From Chlorophyllum brunneum (lineage: Eukaryota > Basidiomycota > Agaricomycetes > Agaricales > Agaricaceae), in NCBI GenBank assembly GCA_963576785.1, contig OY756151.1, positions 682,001-746,000 of the forward strand: DNA of 64,000 nt, in the 5' to 3' direction. A program made the position numbers and the translations under genes. Positions 23,782 to 35,700 of this stretch are shown here, in pieces (position 1 is the stretch's first letter; the number at the start of each line of letters is the position of its first letter). Below the pieces are notes generated by a model that was not told the DNA's origin, ran no database searches, and worked only from the letters and a program-made list of their open reading frames with translations.

Positions 23782-24585
23782 TGCTTTACGGTGGTTCAGA
23801 GGGTTGTAGATGTTGAAGAGACCCCACTCCGATTGATCCTTTTATAAGAAAAGTGTCATATCAGTTCATCGAGTATGGGAATCGAATCAAGCCTGGCTTG
23901 GCGGGAGGGGGAAGTTCCTGTGAGAATTCTTTCACCCTGGGAGCTCATACATTTTCTGGATCTGGCGGAATGGCAAGCATCAAATTCGAATGGATACTGT
24001 ACGTACCTCTTCCAGGGTGATGGAGGACGCACGGCTATTTATGACTGATCGAAGTGAGTCGGTGGGTAGTCTTCTGTCAATCTGTCGAGGGCTTATGATT
24101 GTCGTCAATGTGACCTGCTAGTTGAGATTGGGTACACGGTACAGGTGTACGAGGACCTCATATCTACCCGATCTTTTTTCCCGCGCCTCCGACTAAGAAT
24201 CCCAGACAAGACCAAGAGGAAATCGTGGATTCGTGCGCCGAGAAAGGGTGGGTGTCGCGTAAAAAACCAACAAGAAATCACAAGAAACAGAGATCGAGTA
24301 GCCGCCCTCCATCGAGTTGGAATTTAGAAACCAGGGAGGAGGATAACATTCTCCCACCCAACCCACATCCACAGAGTGTTGATGTACTATGTTATTATAG
24401 CCCAGCTCGGCGGGAACCGAGCACGTCCGATACCATGCGGACCAGATGCATTAAAAACAGTAGTTTATGGATCTCATGCCTGTCAAACGCACACTGCTAT
24501 ACCCCCTCAAGCTATCCCTTGTCTCACGCATATTTGCGTTGCGATATTTGATACGATTTATTCTGTGTCCCATCAGGTTCGAGAT
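23782..24585. other. intergenic stretch upstream of DUF6534 gene B
   Basis: Contains the promoter of gene B at its left end. Otherwise only unconvincing short frames (24145-24630). Confidence 0.35.
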
Positions 24586-25320
24586 TCAAGAATCCAAGAA
24601 GCAGCGGCCAACTTGAGTCTTACACTGTAGTATATGAGAGAGTGGTAAAATTATACTAATTACGCCGATGCATAGGAGGAAGTCGACCCGTGATGTGATG
24701 GTTGAGTAGCAGAATTCAGCATATCTATCATTCGAAGAGTGGCACATACACTTCAAGTTCTGTATCTTACACCTGCCGGGGGCATGGGTGGGACCTAGGT
24801 GAATGACAAATGTTGGCAGATCTCCCACCGTGTCTGGGTGGAAGCAATCGCTCTGTACATCTTTCTGGGTCTTCATGAGTGCCAGTCTTTGCAAGAGTAA
24901 GGTCAGCATTCTCCTCCATAATGACCTGTTGTCTAGATCATAGTCTGTACTCGTTCCCAGGTATGTAATAACTATGTACCGTCGTTCCTGGTGCTGCTGG
25001 AGGGCGCGAACCAGGGGACCGAGCTGGCGAAATGGGTCGCCGTTACCATTGAAGTGGGTCCTTTCACTGTCTACATCGTCCTCAGAGAGACGCTCAAGGT
25101 GTTGTGGAGTATAGCAAGGTAGAAATTGTAGTCCATGAGGGTCCCCAGAGCTGTTCGCACCATGGTGCACTGGCTCTTTACTAGTCTTATGTGAATGACG
25201 AGGGGGATACCCAGTATAGTTGCGAACACGCCAGCGTCCGGCTGATATTAAGGCTTCGATCCCAGACAATAAGAGAAATTTAATATTTTGGGAGTAATTC
25301 CCCCAACTTGAGAAGTTCAT
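24586..25320 (-). CDS. unrecognised open frame, doubtful gene
   Basis: One uninterrupted minus-strand frame reads from ATG 25320 to a stop at 24586, 244 residues; the frame stays open upstream to about 25401 without another ATG. The length exceeds chance for this window, and there is a possible C-terminal hydrophobic helix (DFLLCIGVISIILPLSHIL). The composition is ordinary, and I see no domain, signal peptide or paralogue here. It could be a lineage-specific gene, part of a larger gene with unrecognised exons, or a long chance frame. No function is proposed. Confidence 0.3.
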   Translation of the reverse strand: MNFSSWGNYSQNIKFLLLSGIEALISAGRWRVRNYTGYPPRHSHKTSKEPVHHGANSSGDPHGLQFLPCYTPQHLERLSEDDVDSERTHFNGNGDPFRQLGPLVRALQQHQERRYIVITYLGTSTDYDLDNRSLWRRMLTLLLQRLALMKTQKDVQSDCFHPDTVGDLPTFVIHLGPTHAPGRCKIQNLKCMCHSSNDRYAEFCYSTITSRVDFLLCIGVISIILPLSHILQCKTQVGRCFLDS

Positions 25321-26075
25321 GGATACGCGTGAGGTGGGCAGATAAGACTCAAGAAGGTTGAGAAGAGGCGTAACAGCAGTTACAGCCTTCGCACCGACCA
25401 CCGTAGTTCAGGGTACTTTTCACGAGAGGTCAAAGCGCAATTCCCAGAAACTATGCATTTCTAGCCGTTGCGGAGTGGGGTCTATGGAAAGTAAGCCCGG
25501 AAATATAGCGTGACGAAGAAGGGGGCACCCCAGCGGAACAGACTAGAGGCTTCCGAGTATAATGTCATAGGACATGGCTTAAGCTTGTACTCACAAACGC
25601 AGATCAAGCGCTTCGGCACCGAGAATTAATTGCCAGGTGCTGATGTCCTCTGTGTCCAAGCTGCCTGTGTCGATTCACAGCGCAGACATTGGCGGCAGTG
25701 GCGGTGTAGGCCAACTTTCAGTGTTTGCGTCATGTTTTTGCAATTTAACCACTCCCTCCACGTGATGAGCAAACGAAGATCGCAAACCAGTGGCAGAGGC
25801 CAGGAGGCTCCATGTGGACTTATTTCCGATAACTCAATTCAACGTTTCAACACGCAACTCCCTTTATGTCCCATTGGTGTCTCTACAAAAATATCACCAG
25901 GTGCAAGCCTGATGGTCTGCGGATCTCCTCCCACATGAAGGTAATTCCGACAGCAGCGTGGCGCTTACAGGATAATGTCGTGCTTCGTGAGAACCATCGG
26001 CTGGGTTAACCCCACTCATACGTGTATATATAGGTACACAACGGGGATTAGGTCAACACTCCAACCCTCCGCTCA
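25321..26075. promoter_or_regulatory. intergenic region with permease promoter
   Basis: TATATATAGG at about 26024-26033 lies roughly 45-50 bases before the permease ATG at 26076 and is a good TATA candidate. No gene recognised in the rest (short frame 25630-25938 only). Confidence 0.5.
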
Positions 26076-28650
26076 ATGACCATGGGACAAATCGAAGGCT
26101 GCGATTCTACAACTAGGGAGGTTCCCGAAGATCGAACATGGGAAGATGAAGCAGAATTGGCCAGAATGGGGTATAGACAAGAGTTAAAGTATATCATATC
26201 TCCCGGACCCACTTTCATATCCGATTTTCTGACGACATCTAGGAGAGAACTAGGTCTTCTTCAAAATTTCGGAGTTGGTATATTTTACTCGAGAAAGCTT
26301 GATTCTTACACCGAACTCCGAAATTAGGTTTCATTTTCGATCATCTCTGTCATTACCGGCATTCCATCGTTGTTTTTGTATGGACTGGTAAGTTCCGTAC
26401 TTGCGTATAATTACAAACCTCAAACCCTCAATAGAACACTGGAGGACCCGCAGTGATGGTTTGGGGCTGGGTCGTCGCGTGTGAGTAACAAGTATTTCAC
26501 CGAGGAATGAGGTTGGTCATTAAGATGACTAGCGTTCTGTACGATGTTGGTGGGGCTGGCTATGGCCGGTATGTAACCTATAATCATTGAGATACAGCAA
26601 ACTTCTGACCGGACGCATGCGGGGCAGAGGTGTGCAGGTGATACTTTTCTAGTGGTCCGATTCCGTCTGTGCTGAATGCTTTCACCTCACAGTGCACACC
26701 CAACGTCGGGCGGTCCCTACTTTTGGGCAGCTATGCTTTCTAACCCGGAGGACGCACCCTTAGCGTCCTGGGTAACTGGTATGTAGTATAAACATAGCCT
26801 ACCAAGTCATCGCTGTATGGCTAATCTTCGTTAGGTTGGTTTAATCTCCTAGGGCAAGTCGCCGTAACGACAGGTATCAGGTGCAGCATCTACCCGAACA
26901 CACTCCTTCAAGTACCTACTTCTGACCAGAGGTTGTACAAGTTTCGCGTGTGCCAACTTCCTCTCGACAGCTTGCACCTTAAAGTCTACTTTTATTCCCA
27001 CTCCAAACACGACAATTGGGATATACGCTGCCGTCCTAGTCACCCAAGGCCTCATTAACACTTTCGGTGTGCATCTTCTACACTACCTCAATAATGTCTC
27101 TGTCTGGTGGCATGCTCTTGGGACGTTCTCACTTGTGGTTGCTGTCTTAGCTAAGGCACCAACACACCAGACAGGGAAATTTGTTTTCCAAACATTCATT
27201 GACGGGACGGGAGTTGATGGGAGTGCGGGCTGGGGTGCGAGAGCCAGTAATGCATATGTGGTGGTTGTTGGAGTGAGTGAGCTACTTGCGTTGCAGCTAC
27301 GGGTATGCTGAAAGGATTTAATTCGAGGTTCTCATGGCACAGGTTCGTTCCTACCAAGCCTACTGTTTATGCGTCTCTCATGAAAATGATCAACTGATCA
27401 GTATACTCTAACTGGTGGGTTTCTGACTTATCAGGTTTAATAGGCCAATTAACCTGCGTATTTCAGGATTTGATGCCTCTGCCCATGTCAGTAACACATC
27501 ATCGAACCTGCGGGCTCATTCGCATATCTGATTTCTGGCGCAGATGACGGAAGAGACAAAGAATGCTGCCATGTCAGGTAGCATAGGCATCGTAATGGCA
27601 ATAGGCGTCTCCGCCGTACTCGGCTGGTTTCTTATTCTAGGCCTCTTGTTTTCTATCCAAGATCTTGAAAGAATAATCAGCTCCGAGACTGGACAACCCG
27701 TCACTCAGATATTCCTAGACACAGTTGGGGAGAATGGTGCTATTGTATTGATGGTGAGTTTCTAGCAGCAATTCTTGGCTTGAGACTCGCGTCATCAAGT
27801 GTAACAAGGTGATCGTCATTGGTGCCATGTACTTTTGTGGGTAAGTTGGTCATTTCGTGCATAGTCCCCTATGTCGACACGTTAACTTCTAAGAACATTC
27901 TCAATCACGTCAAACTCGCGTATGATGTATGCTTTCGCTCGGGATGGTGGGGTTCCTGGGCACCGTTTTTTCGCCAAAGTCGATGATAAATGGAAATCTC
28001 CGATTCGCACAGGTATGTTCTGGCTGTACTGACTCCGAGATCAACCCTCTCATATAAAACAGTCTGGCTCGCGTGCACACTGAGCTTCATTCTCGGTCTA
28101 CCAAGCCTTGGGAGTTCTGTCGCCTTCTCCGCTGCCACGTCAATCGCAACGATTGGCCTCTATATATCTTACGGTTGGTTCCTATATGGTTCGGTTCATC
28201 CTGCTTCTTCTGAAAATCATAATAGGCATCCCCATTGCGCTTAGGGTGATATATCGTGATCGTTTTGTCCGTGGGCCCTTCCATCTCGGGAAGTTTTCAT
28301 ACCCGGTGGCGCTCGGTGCGATTGCGTGGATTGCATTCATCTCGATTGTCTTCATTCTACCTCAAGTCAACGTAAGGCCTAAAGAACGGTTTCTTTTTCA
28401 TTTCTCACCTATGATCTATCCTATAGCCCGTCAACTCGCAGACGCTTAACTATGCGATAGTTGCTGTGGCGATTGTGGTGGTGTATAGCACAGGTTTCTG
28501 GCTCATCTCTGCGAGGAAGTGGTTCACAGGACCAGTAAAACAAATCCAGGGTGAGTACATTTTATAGCCTCTCAGCTCCATTTTGATGAATCGTGTTTTC
28601 GTGGAACAGAGGAAGTGAAAGGAGAAAAGGATAGTATCACCGAACCATAG
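26076..28650 (+). CDS. amino-acid/GABA/choline-type permease, APC superfamily (19 exons)
   Basis: Exons: 26076-26188, 26243-26273, 26328-26387, 26435-26480, 26533-26568, 26628-26637, 26693-26778, 26835-26873, 26932-27272, 27328-27342, 27402-27414, 27467-27486, 27544-27753, 27809-27840, 27894-28012, 28063-28173, 28226-28371, 28427-28550 and 28610-28650. All phases agree; total 1593 nt, 530 residues, about 12 membrane helices. Markers: QNFGVSFSIISVITGIPS in helix 1, NTGGPAVMVWGW, EVCSAHPTSGGPYFWAA, YTLTGFDASAHMTEETKNAA and SITSNSRMMYAFARDGG. These are typical of fungal UGA4/HNM1/BAT1-type transporters at the plasma or vacuolar membrane. The substrate (GABA, choline or another amino compound) cannot be decided. 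Four exons are 10-20 nt; leaving out the 10-nt or 13-nt one would break the frame. Confidence 0.88.
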
Positions 28651-30485
28651 GCGTATAGATCTTAATGATGGAGTGGCCCTTGTTATGAGAGACCATGGCG
28701 GTTTTAAGCGTGGACCCGGAAAGAGGTAAAGGACCCAAAGGACCCATTTTAAAAGAGGGGTTAGCTACCTGTGGAGGGATACGAGGAAGCTAGGCGTAGA
28801 TTCTCCAAATTCGAACAGTGATTGACCTTAGATGAAAACGTTGACGGAAATGGGTGATAGGAGGGTTTTGGTTCTTTGTGCATCTGCGAAAGGAGATTGG
28901 CAACGGTGGAAAAGTTTTCGCAGCGGCATGGTCCCCGGTGCCGCCTATAGTTCAACACTTAGTTTCAAGTGGACGGCAGCATACCACCAATGCCATGACG
29001 GTGCGAACAACCGTGAAGGCGGATCATCGCGATAGACTGCAATTTCAAGCTCGCCGCAATTGATGGTACGAGCAGCGGCTTCAGCCATCGCTTTGGAACG
29101 ATGTGGAGGGTGAGAGAGCTCTCTTCATCGGCAAGGACGGCTCATTCTATCAGTTCGGTCTCAGGGTCTGTGCTTTCCTAGAGGTAGCATTAAGAATGAG
29201 GTGTGAGCCTGTTACTAACGAGGTTTGACTATTATCTGGGTACAACAATTCATTAAGGAAGAAATCACTACCTTACTCCCGCAGAGGCTGGCGCTCACAG
29301 GTTCAAAAATGCTCAGAAAAATGTAGGGTGACCACTCCTTCCAGGCATGGGGCAGTAGATCGACAATGCTAACGGTTGTCATTCCCCTCCCACCCATGCC
29401 CTCAGGTGTGTCCTACTAGTACCTCCACAGCCTGGTCCGTGGGCACGATGCTCCGGAGTTGTAAGATACATAATGAGATATGATACTGTGTAACTTGTCA
29501 TTTTCGAATGATAAGTATGTTAAATTCCGCCACCCCTACATCAGATCTCGCCAGTCCACTTCTCACTAATTCAGAGATTAGTATCATGGACAACCAGTCT
29601 TTCGCACATTACGACGTGATGCTCAAGTCTGCCGCTGCTTCTGGGATCCTTGAATATTCCTCAAACCTGATGGGACACAGAAAAAGTCGTACTGCGCGTT
29701 ACAACGTAAATATACATGAGATAAAAGAACTATTTGAGGCGATTATTGTGGTGACAGGCATGAGATTAGTGCTCAGCTTTGACCAGACAGGAACATTGGT
29801 CTCAACTTTTGTTGTGGTCTCCCACACTGCCTTTAGTGCTCACAATGAGTGATGGAAAGAGCCGGTGGAGAAGTTGATTCGACAGAATTGACCTTGACTC
29901 TTGCACAGGTCTAACATAGGTACAGCACAACACTTCACATGAGTACGACAGTACCTACTCTCGACGTATACCATGATACTTGCGATTCCTTCTTTGTCTT
30001 CTCCTATCCCAAACTCTCTCTCGAATGTGTGCAAAACAGGATCAAGCAGATTCAAAGTGTTTGTATACCTGTACTGTCTTGACTTGCTGATGAAAATAGC
30101 GACAATCAAAAGACCTCGACGGATTTGTAGAAATTCGGGATAACCCGCTTCTAGTGGCGCAAGGGACTATTTTGGTGCTGCGATGGTACTATACAAAGCT
30201 ACGCATCATGCACTAATCCACTGGCAGAAGTGGTTGGCTCTGCAAACCAGCGCTAAGGAACCCGATGCTTGCTGTTCTGCGGAATCCACAAATACACAAG
30301 CTCCCACTCAGGTGAGAAGATTCTCCTAGAATTGCACAAATAATTGACACTCATCGGGCCAGGATTAACTGGTTCCCAGTGTTCCACACTTGCTGTTAAT
30401 ATTTTTGGTCTCCAGTTTCCTTATAAAAGAGTGATGAGGATGGGGGCTCTCTAATACCTACGTCTTTGTGACATACCTTAAAGCA
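28651..30485. other. 1.8-kb intergenic region; promoter of DUF6534 gene C at right end
   Basis: Open frame 29508-29852 (114 codons) and smaller ones lack motifs. TTATAAAAG at 30421-30429 lies about 65 bases before the ATG of gene C, the same spacing as the TATA boxes of paralogues A and B. Confidence 0.45.
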
Positions 30486-32185
30486 ATGGCCCTGGGTCCT
30501 AGCCAAGTTCCAGACTCACAGAAAAATAATGCGCTGAAGTGAGTGTCGAACTTCTTTAAGGACTGACGAACTGTTACCCAAGCTAAAGTGATACCAGAAC
30601 GGGGCCCCCAGTGTGTTATACACAGTCATTAGTTCATCCACCCGCTCAAGAGTCTTTTGCAGTTAGTCGGTATTATTCTGAACTGGTGGCTTTTTGGTGT
30701 TTTGGTTATGCAATATTGTGATTTATGGGATTTTCTTCGTGTTGTTTCGTTTTCTTATCGAAATCTAGTTATATATTGCAATCAAGTAGCGAAGAGAGAC
30801 AAGAAAGTCCTACAATTCATTGGTGAGTTTTAGCTCAAAAACATGCGGTTTTGTGCTGAATACCTGTCCAACAAGTCCATATCCTCTTCATACTTGATAC
30901 AATCCAGACCATCATGACAATGGTGGACGCCTTCAACTGGTTTATCTACAACTTTGGCAATTATGATGCCTTCCTCGACTTTGGTGTTCAGGGCATCGAC
31001 TCACCATTTATGGATGGGGTGATCGCATTCACCGTTCAAATGGTCTACTCCTGGAGGATCAGGGTTCTAAGCAAGTGGAGGATCATCCCAGCAATCATTG
31101 CTTTCGTGAGATGACCGTCATATATGTAAATGCTCCGGAGCTATCTGATTCGGTTATCCAGCTTGCTCTTGTTGGTGGCATCAATGGGGTGTTGGATGGG
31201 ATCTATGTTTGTATTCCACCTGTCCTTCAATGGCCTAGTTGTACTAAAGTACAGCACTATAGGATCGTGTCGTGAGGACTATACCAAATGTCATACCCGG
31301 TTTTTACATTCCGGTGATGGTTAGCCTGTCCTCAGCAAACACTGACGAATTTACTTACTCAACCTTCATTCGTAGTTCTGGCTATGGTCAAGCGTCGCCA
31401 CAGACATCCTCATTGCATCCTCTATGGTTTACCTCGTGCGTTGTCCCCAAGAACGTCAAAGGGGTAGAAAGAGTTCTCACCGTTGGCGTTCTTAGTTGGT
31501 AAAGTTCCGATCTCAACCTCTGAGCTCAAGTGTCATGGTGGCGGTGAAACGCCTTCTCATCATCACCCTCGAGACGAACATTTTGACCAGTAATTCCCAT
31601 ATTTGTTGGTTGATTGCACCCACTGAGACACTCTAATTCAGCGGTTGTTGCATTGGGGACTGTCCTCGTGTTTTTGATCCCACAGGTCGCACCTCCGGTG
31701 AGTTCTCATGACCTCATTCAGGTGTTTGCCCCGAATCTGACAACAGGCAGCTCACTAGTCTCTACACACTTGGGTCAGTGTGCACCATTACATCCATAAT
31801 TCCACCGTTACTAATGCTCAAATGTAGCGGGTACACTATCGGGAAATTGTTCGTTCTCTGAGTATCTGACTAAGTTGATTAATTGACTTGGGCATTTTCT
31901 AGGTACACTAACAGTTTCATGGTCCTCCTGAATCAGCGTATTTATTATGAGGACTCAGCAAAAAATCACGCAGGAACGGAAGAGCTGGGGGCTATAATTA
32001 CTTCGGGCGACGGTTCAGGTCCCGTCAATCCGGCGCCAAAGCGCATTAATGTGAACACGGGTAGCTTTGGTGAGGTATCTGTTATGCGGTTCGCAGACGG
32101 GTCAAGCCAGACTGACCTCAAGCCCAAACCCAACACGAGCGATGAATCTTATATCGAGCTGACTCCGCCGAAACGAGCGCTCTGA
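30486..32185 (+). CDS. DUF6534 multi-pass membrane protein C (12 exons, inverted paralogue)
   Basis: Exons 30486-30538, 30589-30610, 30663-30717, 30769-30822, 30876-31105, 31162-31206, 31263-31319, 31376-31435, 31496-31589, 31642-31697, 31751-31773 and 31903-32185 give 1032 nt, 343 residues. The architecture equals copies A and B except that exon 2 is 22 nt instead of 19, adding one codon. Landmarks: PPLVGIILNWWLFGVLVMQ, FILDTIQTIMTMVDAFNW, DILIASSMVYL and YTNSFMVLLNQRIYYED, then a Ser/Thr-rich tail ending SYIELTPPKRAL. It is transcribed opposite to A and B and separated from them by the permease, so an inverted or older duplication is likely. Function unknown. Confidence 0.85.
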
Positions 32186-32796
32186 CGGTTATATTTGTGG
32201 GCGAATTTGAAATTTTACGGCTCGGATATCCATTTTTATTTATTTTCAATGTCCGGCTTTCGAGCTCTAGTAGCATAACCGAGTACCAAGTTCTTTTGTA
32301 TCATTTTTATGTGTTCCGAGCCACCCATATCTACAAAAGTGTCAATAAAGAGTTCCTGTGAGCGCAGCATTCAATATAGTGTAAAACTACAATTATGTGT
32401 AAACTAGGGTGGTTGTACAGTATGTGATGGACGATAACTGGAACGCGGGTATCAGACCTTCAGACGGATAACGACACCAGTGGCTGTGCATGCTGGCGCT
32501 GAACCTAGATCGCGCTTCGCAGTGTTACCGATCACGACGCCCTATTCATGTACACTAAAGAAGAGGTTGAGCATGGCAAGGACAGTAATGGTACACCGGG
32601 TATGGTACCCTGTGAAGCGACTGAAAGCTCTCGTTCACAAGATACTTGGCAGACTTCCGAACAGGGGTCCGAAGTGATGAGGTCACAGGCACGTGTGGGA
32701 AGAGCGGGTATTTCCTAAGCAAGTGAAACCTCGGAGAGAACATACAAGACATATCATAGCCAACAACAGTACGCCGTTCCTCCTCTCCTAGATGCC
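32186..32796. other. intergenic stretch
   Basis: No gene recognised between DUF6534 gene C and the BAR-like gene; only short frames on either strand. Confidence 0.4.
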
Positions 32797-35700
32797 ATGC
32801 TGACCTGGTTTTATGGAAAGACAGAAGACAGTGCTCCCGACGAGCAGATGGTCCATCGACCATCAGACTCTCGCCTTCTCTCGAACCTCATATCTCACGA
32901 GAAGGACTACTCGAAGCACCTCCAATCTCTCCTCGAGTCGTCCCATGCGTCCTTAGCTTCCTTATCCGCTTTTGCTGCTGCAAATCCACAGCCAATTTCC
33001 CGTGTCATTCTCTCTATTGCAGGTGACTTTTCCGGAGCCGATGACGCGTTCCGTCGTTACAAGGATGCTGTCGACGCGTGGCGTGAGCAGCTAGGGTCCC
33101 TCAAGGACATGGAATCTGACGTTGCGAATATTGTCAGAGACAGAGACATCCTGTATGCCCTTTTTGTACAGTTTCTTGATTTGTGCTGAGCACTTTGGGC
33201 GCTTCGCAGTGTCACTCGTTTACTCAAGGCTTCTAAGAACGAAAAACCACCCAAGGACAAGGATAGGAATAACAATACATCGAGGCGAAGTTCCGTCATG
33301 AGCCAGAGCCCACGTATCCCGTCCGAGTCCACACTGTCCTTGTCGGCCGATCATCCTTCTAACGCTCCCCCGACATCACTGCAGACCTCCAATAAACTCG
33401 GGAATGCCCAAGCTGAACTCCAGGCATGCGAGGTTCATCTCACTGCAAAGGAGAAAGAACTTGAAATAGCTCGTATCACTGCCATTCGTGATGGCCTGCG
33501 CATCCGCTGTGACGCGCTCATTGAGTGTGGTCAAGTTTGGGTTGACATGGGTCAAGATGCTCTCCGCACCTCGGAAGGCTTGCAGGTCGATGCCGGTACG
33601 TGGACCACTCCTGGAGATAACACTCATTTCCAACTCCTACCTTGATGATCATAGGAGGTTCCCAAAACTTCAAACAATCTCGGGAACCCTATTTGGCTCC
33701 ACACACATTCTCTTCCGCTCCTCATAAAGCTTTCCCTCAGCATATACTAGCTGAGACTGGCTCCGAAATTGGTCATCATCATTCGGAAGTTTCATCAATT
33801 GGTCCATCTCAATCTGCTTCTCAAGTAAACATGTATGTTGACCAGGTAGCCTCAGTCAACCCGGTCGTTATTCCCAACGCACCAAACCCCATTCTTGGCG
33901 CCAACGGAAGTGACATCCAGTGCAAATCACCAATGGCCAATGCTGAAAATATATCGGGTACTGCGCATATCGTTAGGTCAAATTCTACCCCCCCGCCGGC
34001 TATCTCTTCGTATGGCGTTCAATCGGCTGCCCCCCTTCCTCGAACAAATACCTTGACCAACGATATTACTTCGGACAAGCCTGCACCGGGGTTCGAGTAC
34101 GGATACAGCAAGATTCAGGTCCCACCGGCTCATGCCATCCGCGACGGGATGATGCCCACTGTCACTCCTACAACTTCCAAGCCTGAGGCCACGCAAACAG
34201 GTAGCGGGTACTTGACTCCCGTCTCGAATGAGGATCTCGACGTTAAGAGCGATGCGAGGAATCCTGACTGCTCGAAGGAGGACAGGTTGGTCAAAGAGGG
34301 GAAGTTGCGGGTAGTTGAAAATCCACGGTTTCACCAAGGACACACCGTTCCTACTACCCAGATGGCGCCTGCGCAGGAGGTAGTAGTTGAAAGGACCGAA
34401 GTCGTCACCACCATGGATGGCGTCCCTCGAGCTGAGCGCGAAGAGGTTAATGTTGTGGATGTCAGGGAGATTCGACAGGAAAACGAGCTGCCCCACCCCA
34501 ATACCGAGCCTCCTCCAGGGGTCCCTGCTTCTGTTCCTACTGGAGAGCCGCAGACCCCCCAGAAACGTACGAAGCGCTCCCGATCTCCATCACCTCGAAA
34601 GAGCGGCTTCCTGGGTAGCTTGAGGAAGGTGTTTGGCGGAACCCATCGCAGTAGTGGCGTGGATCAGGAAGAGAAAGCTCGCGAGAAGGAAAACAAAGTA
34701 AAGGAGAAGGAAGAGAGAAGGATGGAGAAGGAAGAAAAAAAGATGGGGAAGGCACGAGAACGGGACGTGAAGCGTGAGGGGAGGCAGCGGGAGCAGGAGG
34801 AGAAGAAAGAGGAGCGGGAACGGGAGAGAGAAGAGAGAGCGAGGGTGAAACAGAAGCAAAAGCGGAGGCAGAAGACGGAGCGCCGGGCTAGGTTGCTTAG
34901 GCCTGATTCTTCCAGTGAAGATGAGGAGCTGGACGATGATAGTTTCCCCAGCCGACGCGCGGGGAAGACAAGTGGTTTTATCGGAGTAAGGAAGAAGGAA
35001 GAGAAGTGGACGTCAAGGACAGATAAGAATATCTCTGAGATCCAACAAGAGAACGTGGGGGCAGATAGTGCGCAAGGTGTTGTGCGTGGGTTTGTTGTCA
35101 GGCAGAACACGGACTTGCAGAAGAATTTGAGGGGAGGGATCGTCACTGCTGGGCACGTAGCACCTTTTGATATGCATTCAGGGAGGGTGAGGGTACCTAG
35201 TGATATTGGAGGGTACGACCCGGGCATCGATGATGTGGAAGGCGGGAGGAAGTTGAGGGGAAGAAGAACGTCAACGACGGGTGCAAGCTTTGTTGTTGAA
35301 AGGGGTGCGAAGGTTAGTAGAAGGTCGAGCGCTCCCCCTCGTCCAACTGCGCCACCTTCATACTCGCGACCGGAAGCTATCCCATCAGCCATTGCACCCT
35401 CCTCTACTGCGCCTTTCTCTGCCCCCCGTCCCTCTGCTGCACCCCCGCCACTTCTCACTGAGACAAGATTCTGGGAGGATCTCAGCAGCAGAACTGGATC
35501 ACCTTTGAAAGTCCCCCCTGCTCACAAGGACAGGGGTTACGTGAGTGATACTGGTGTCTCCACCAGTGCTGCAGCTGTCGGTCCTGGATCATCTGGCGGA
35601 GAGCGTAGACCCTCAAAGATGAAACAGGCTTCACCATGCGATGGAAGGGAGAACATTGGGGGACGTGGAAAATCAATTACCAGTGCAACCGCACCGGTGT

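Noticed and set aside
34664..35458. 264-codon Ser-rich open frame on the minus strand
   Set aside because: It is the antisense shadow of the Lys/Glu-rich coding region of the BAR-like gene, where GAR-type codons give Ser/Leu/Phe frames on the opposite strand.
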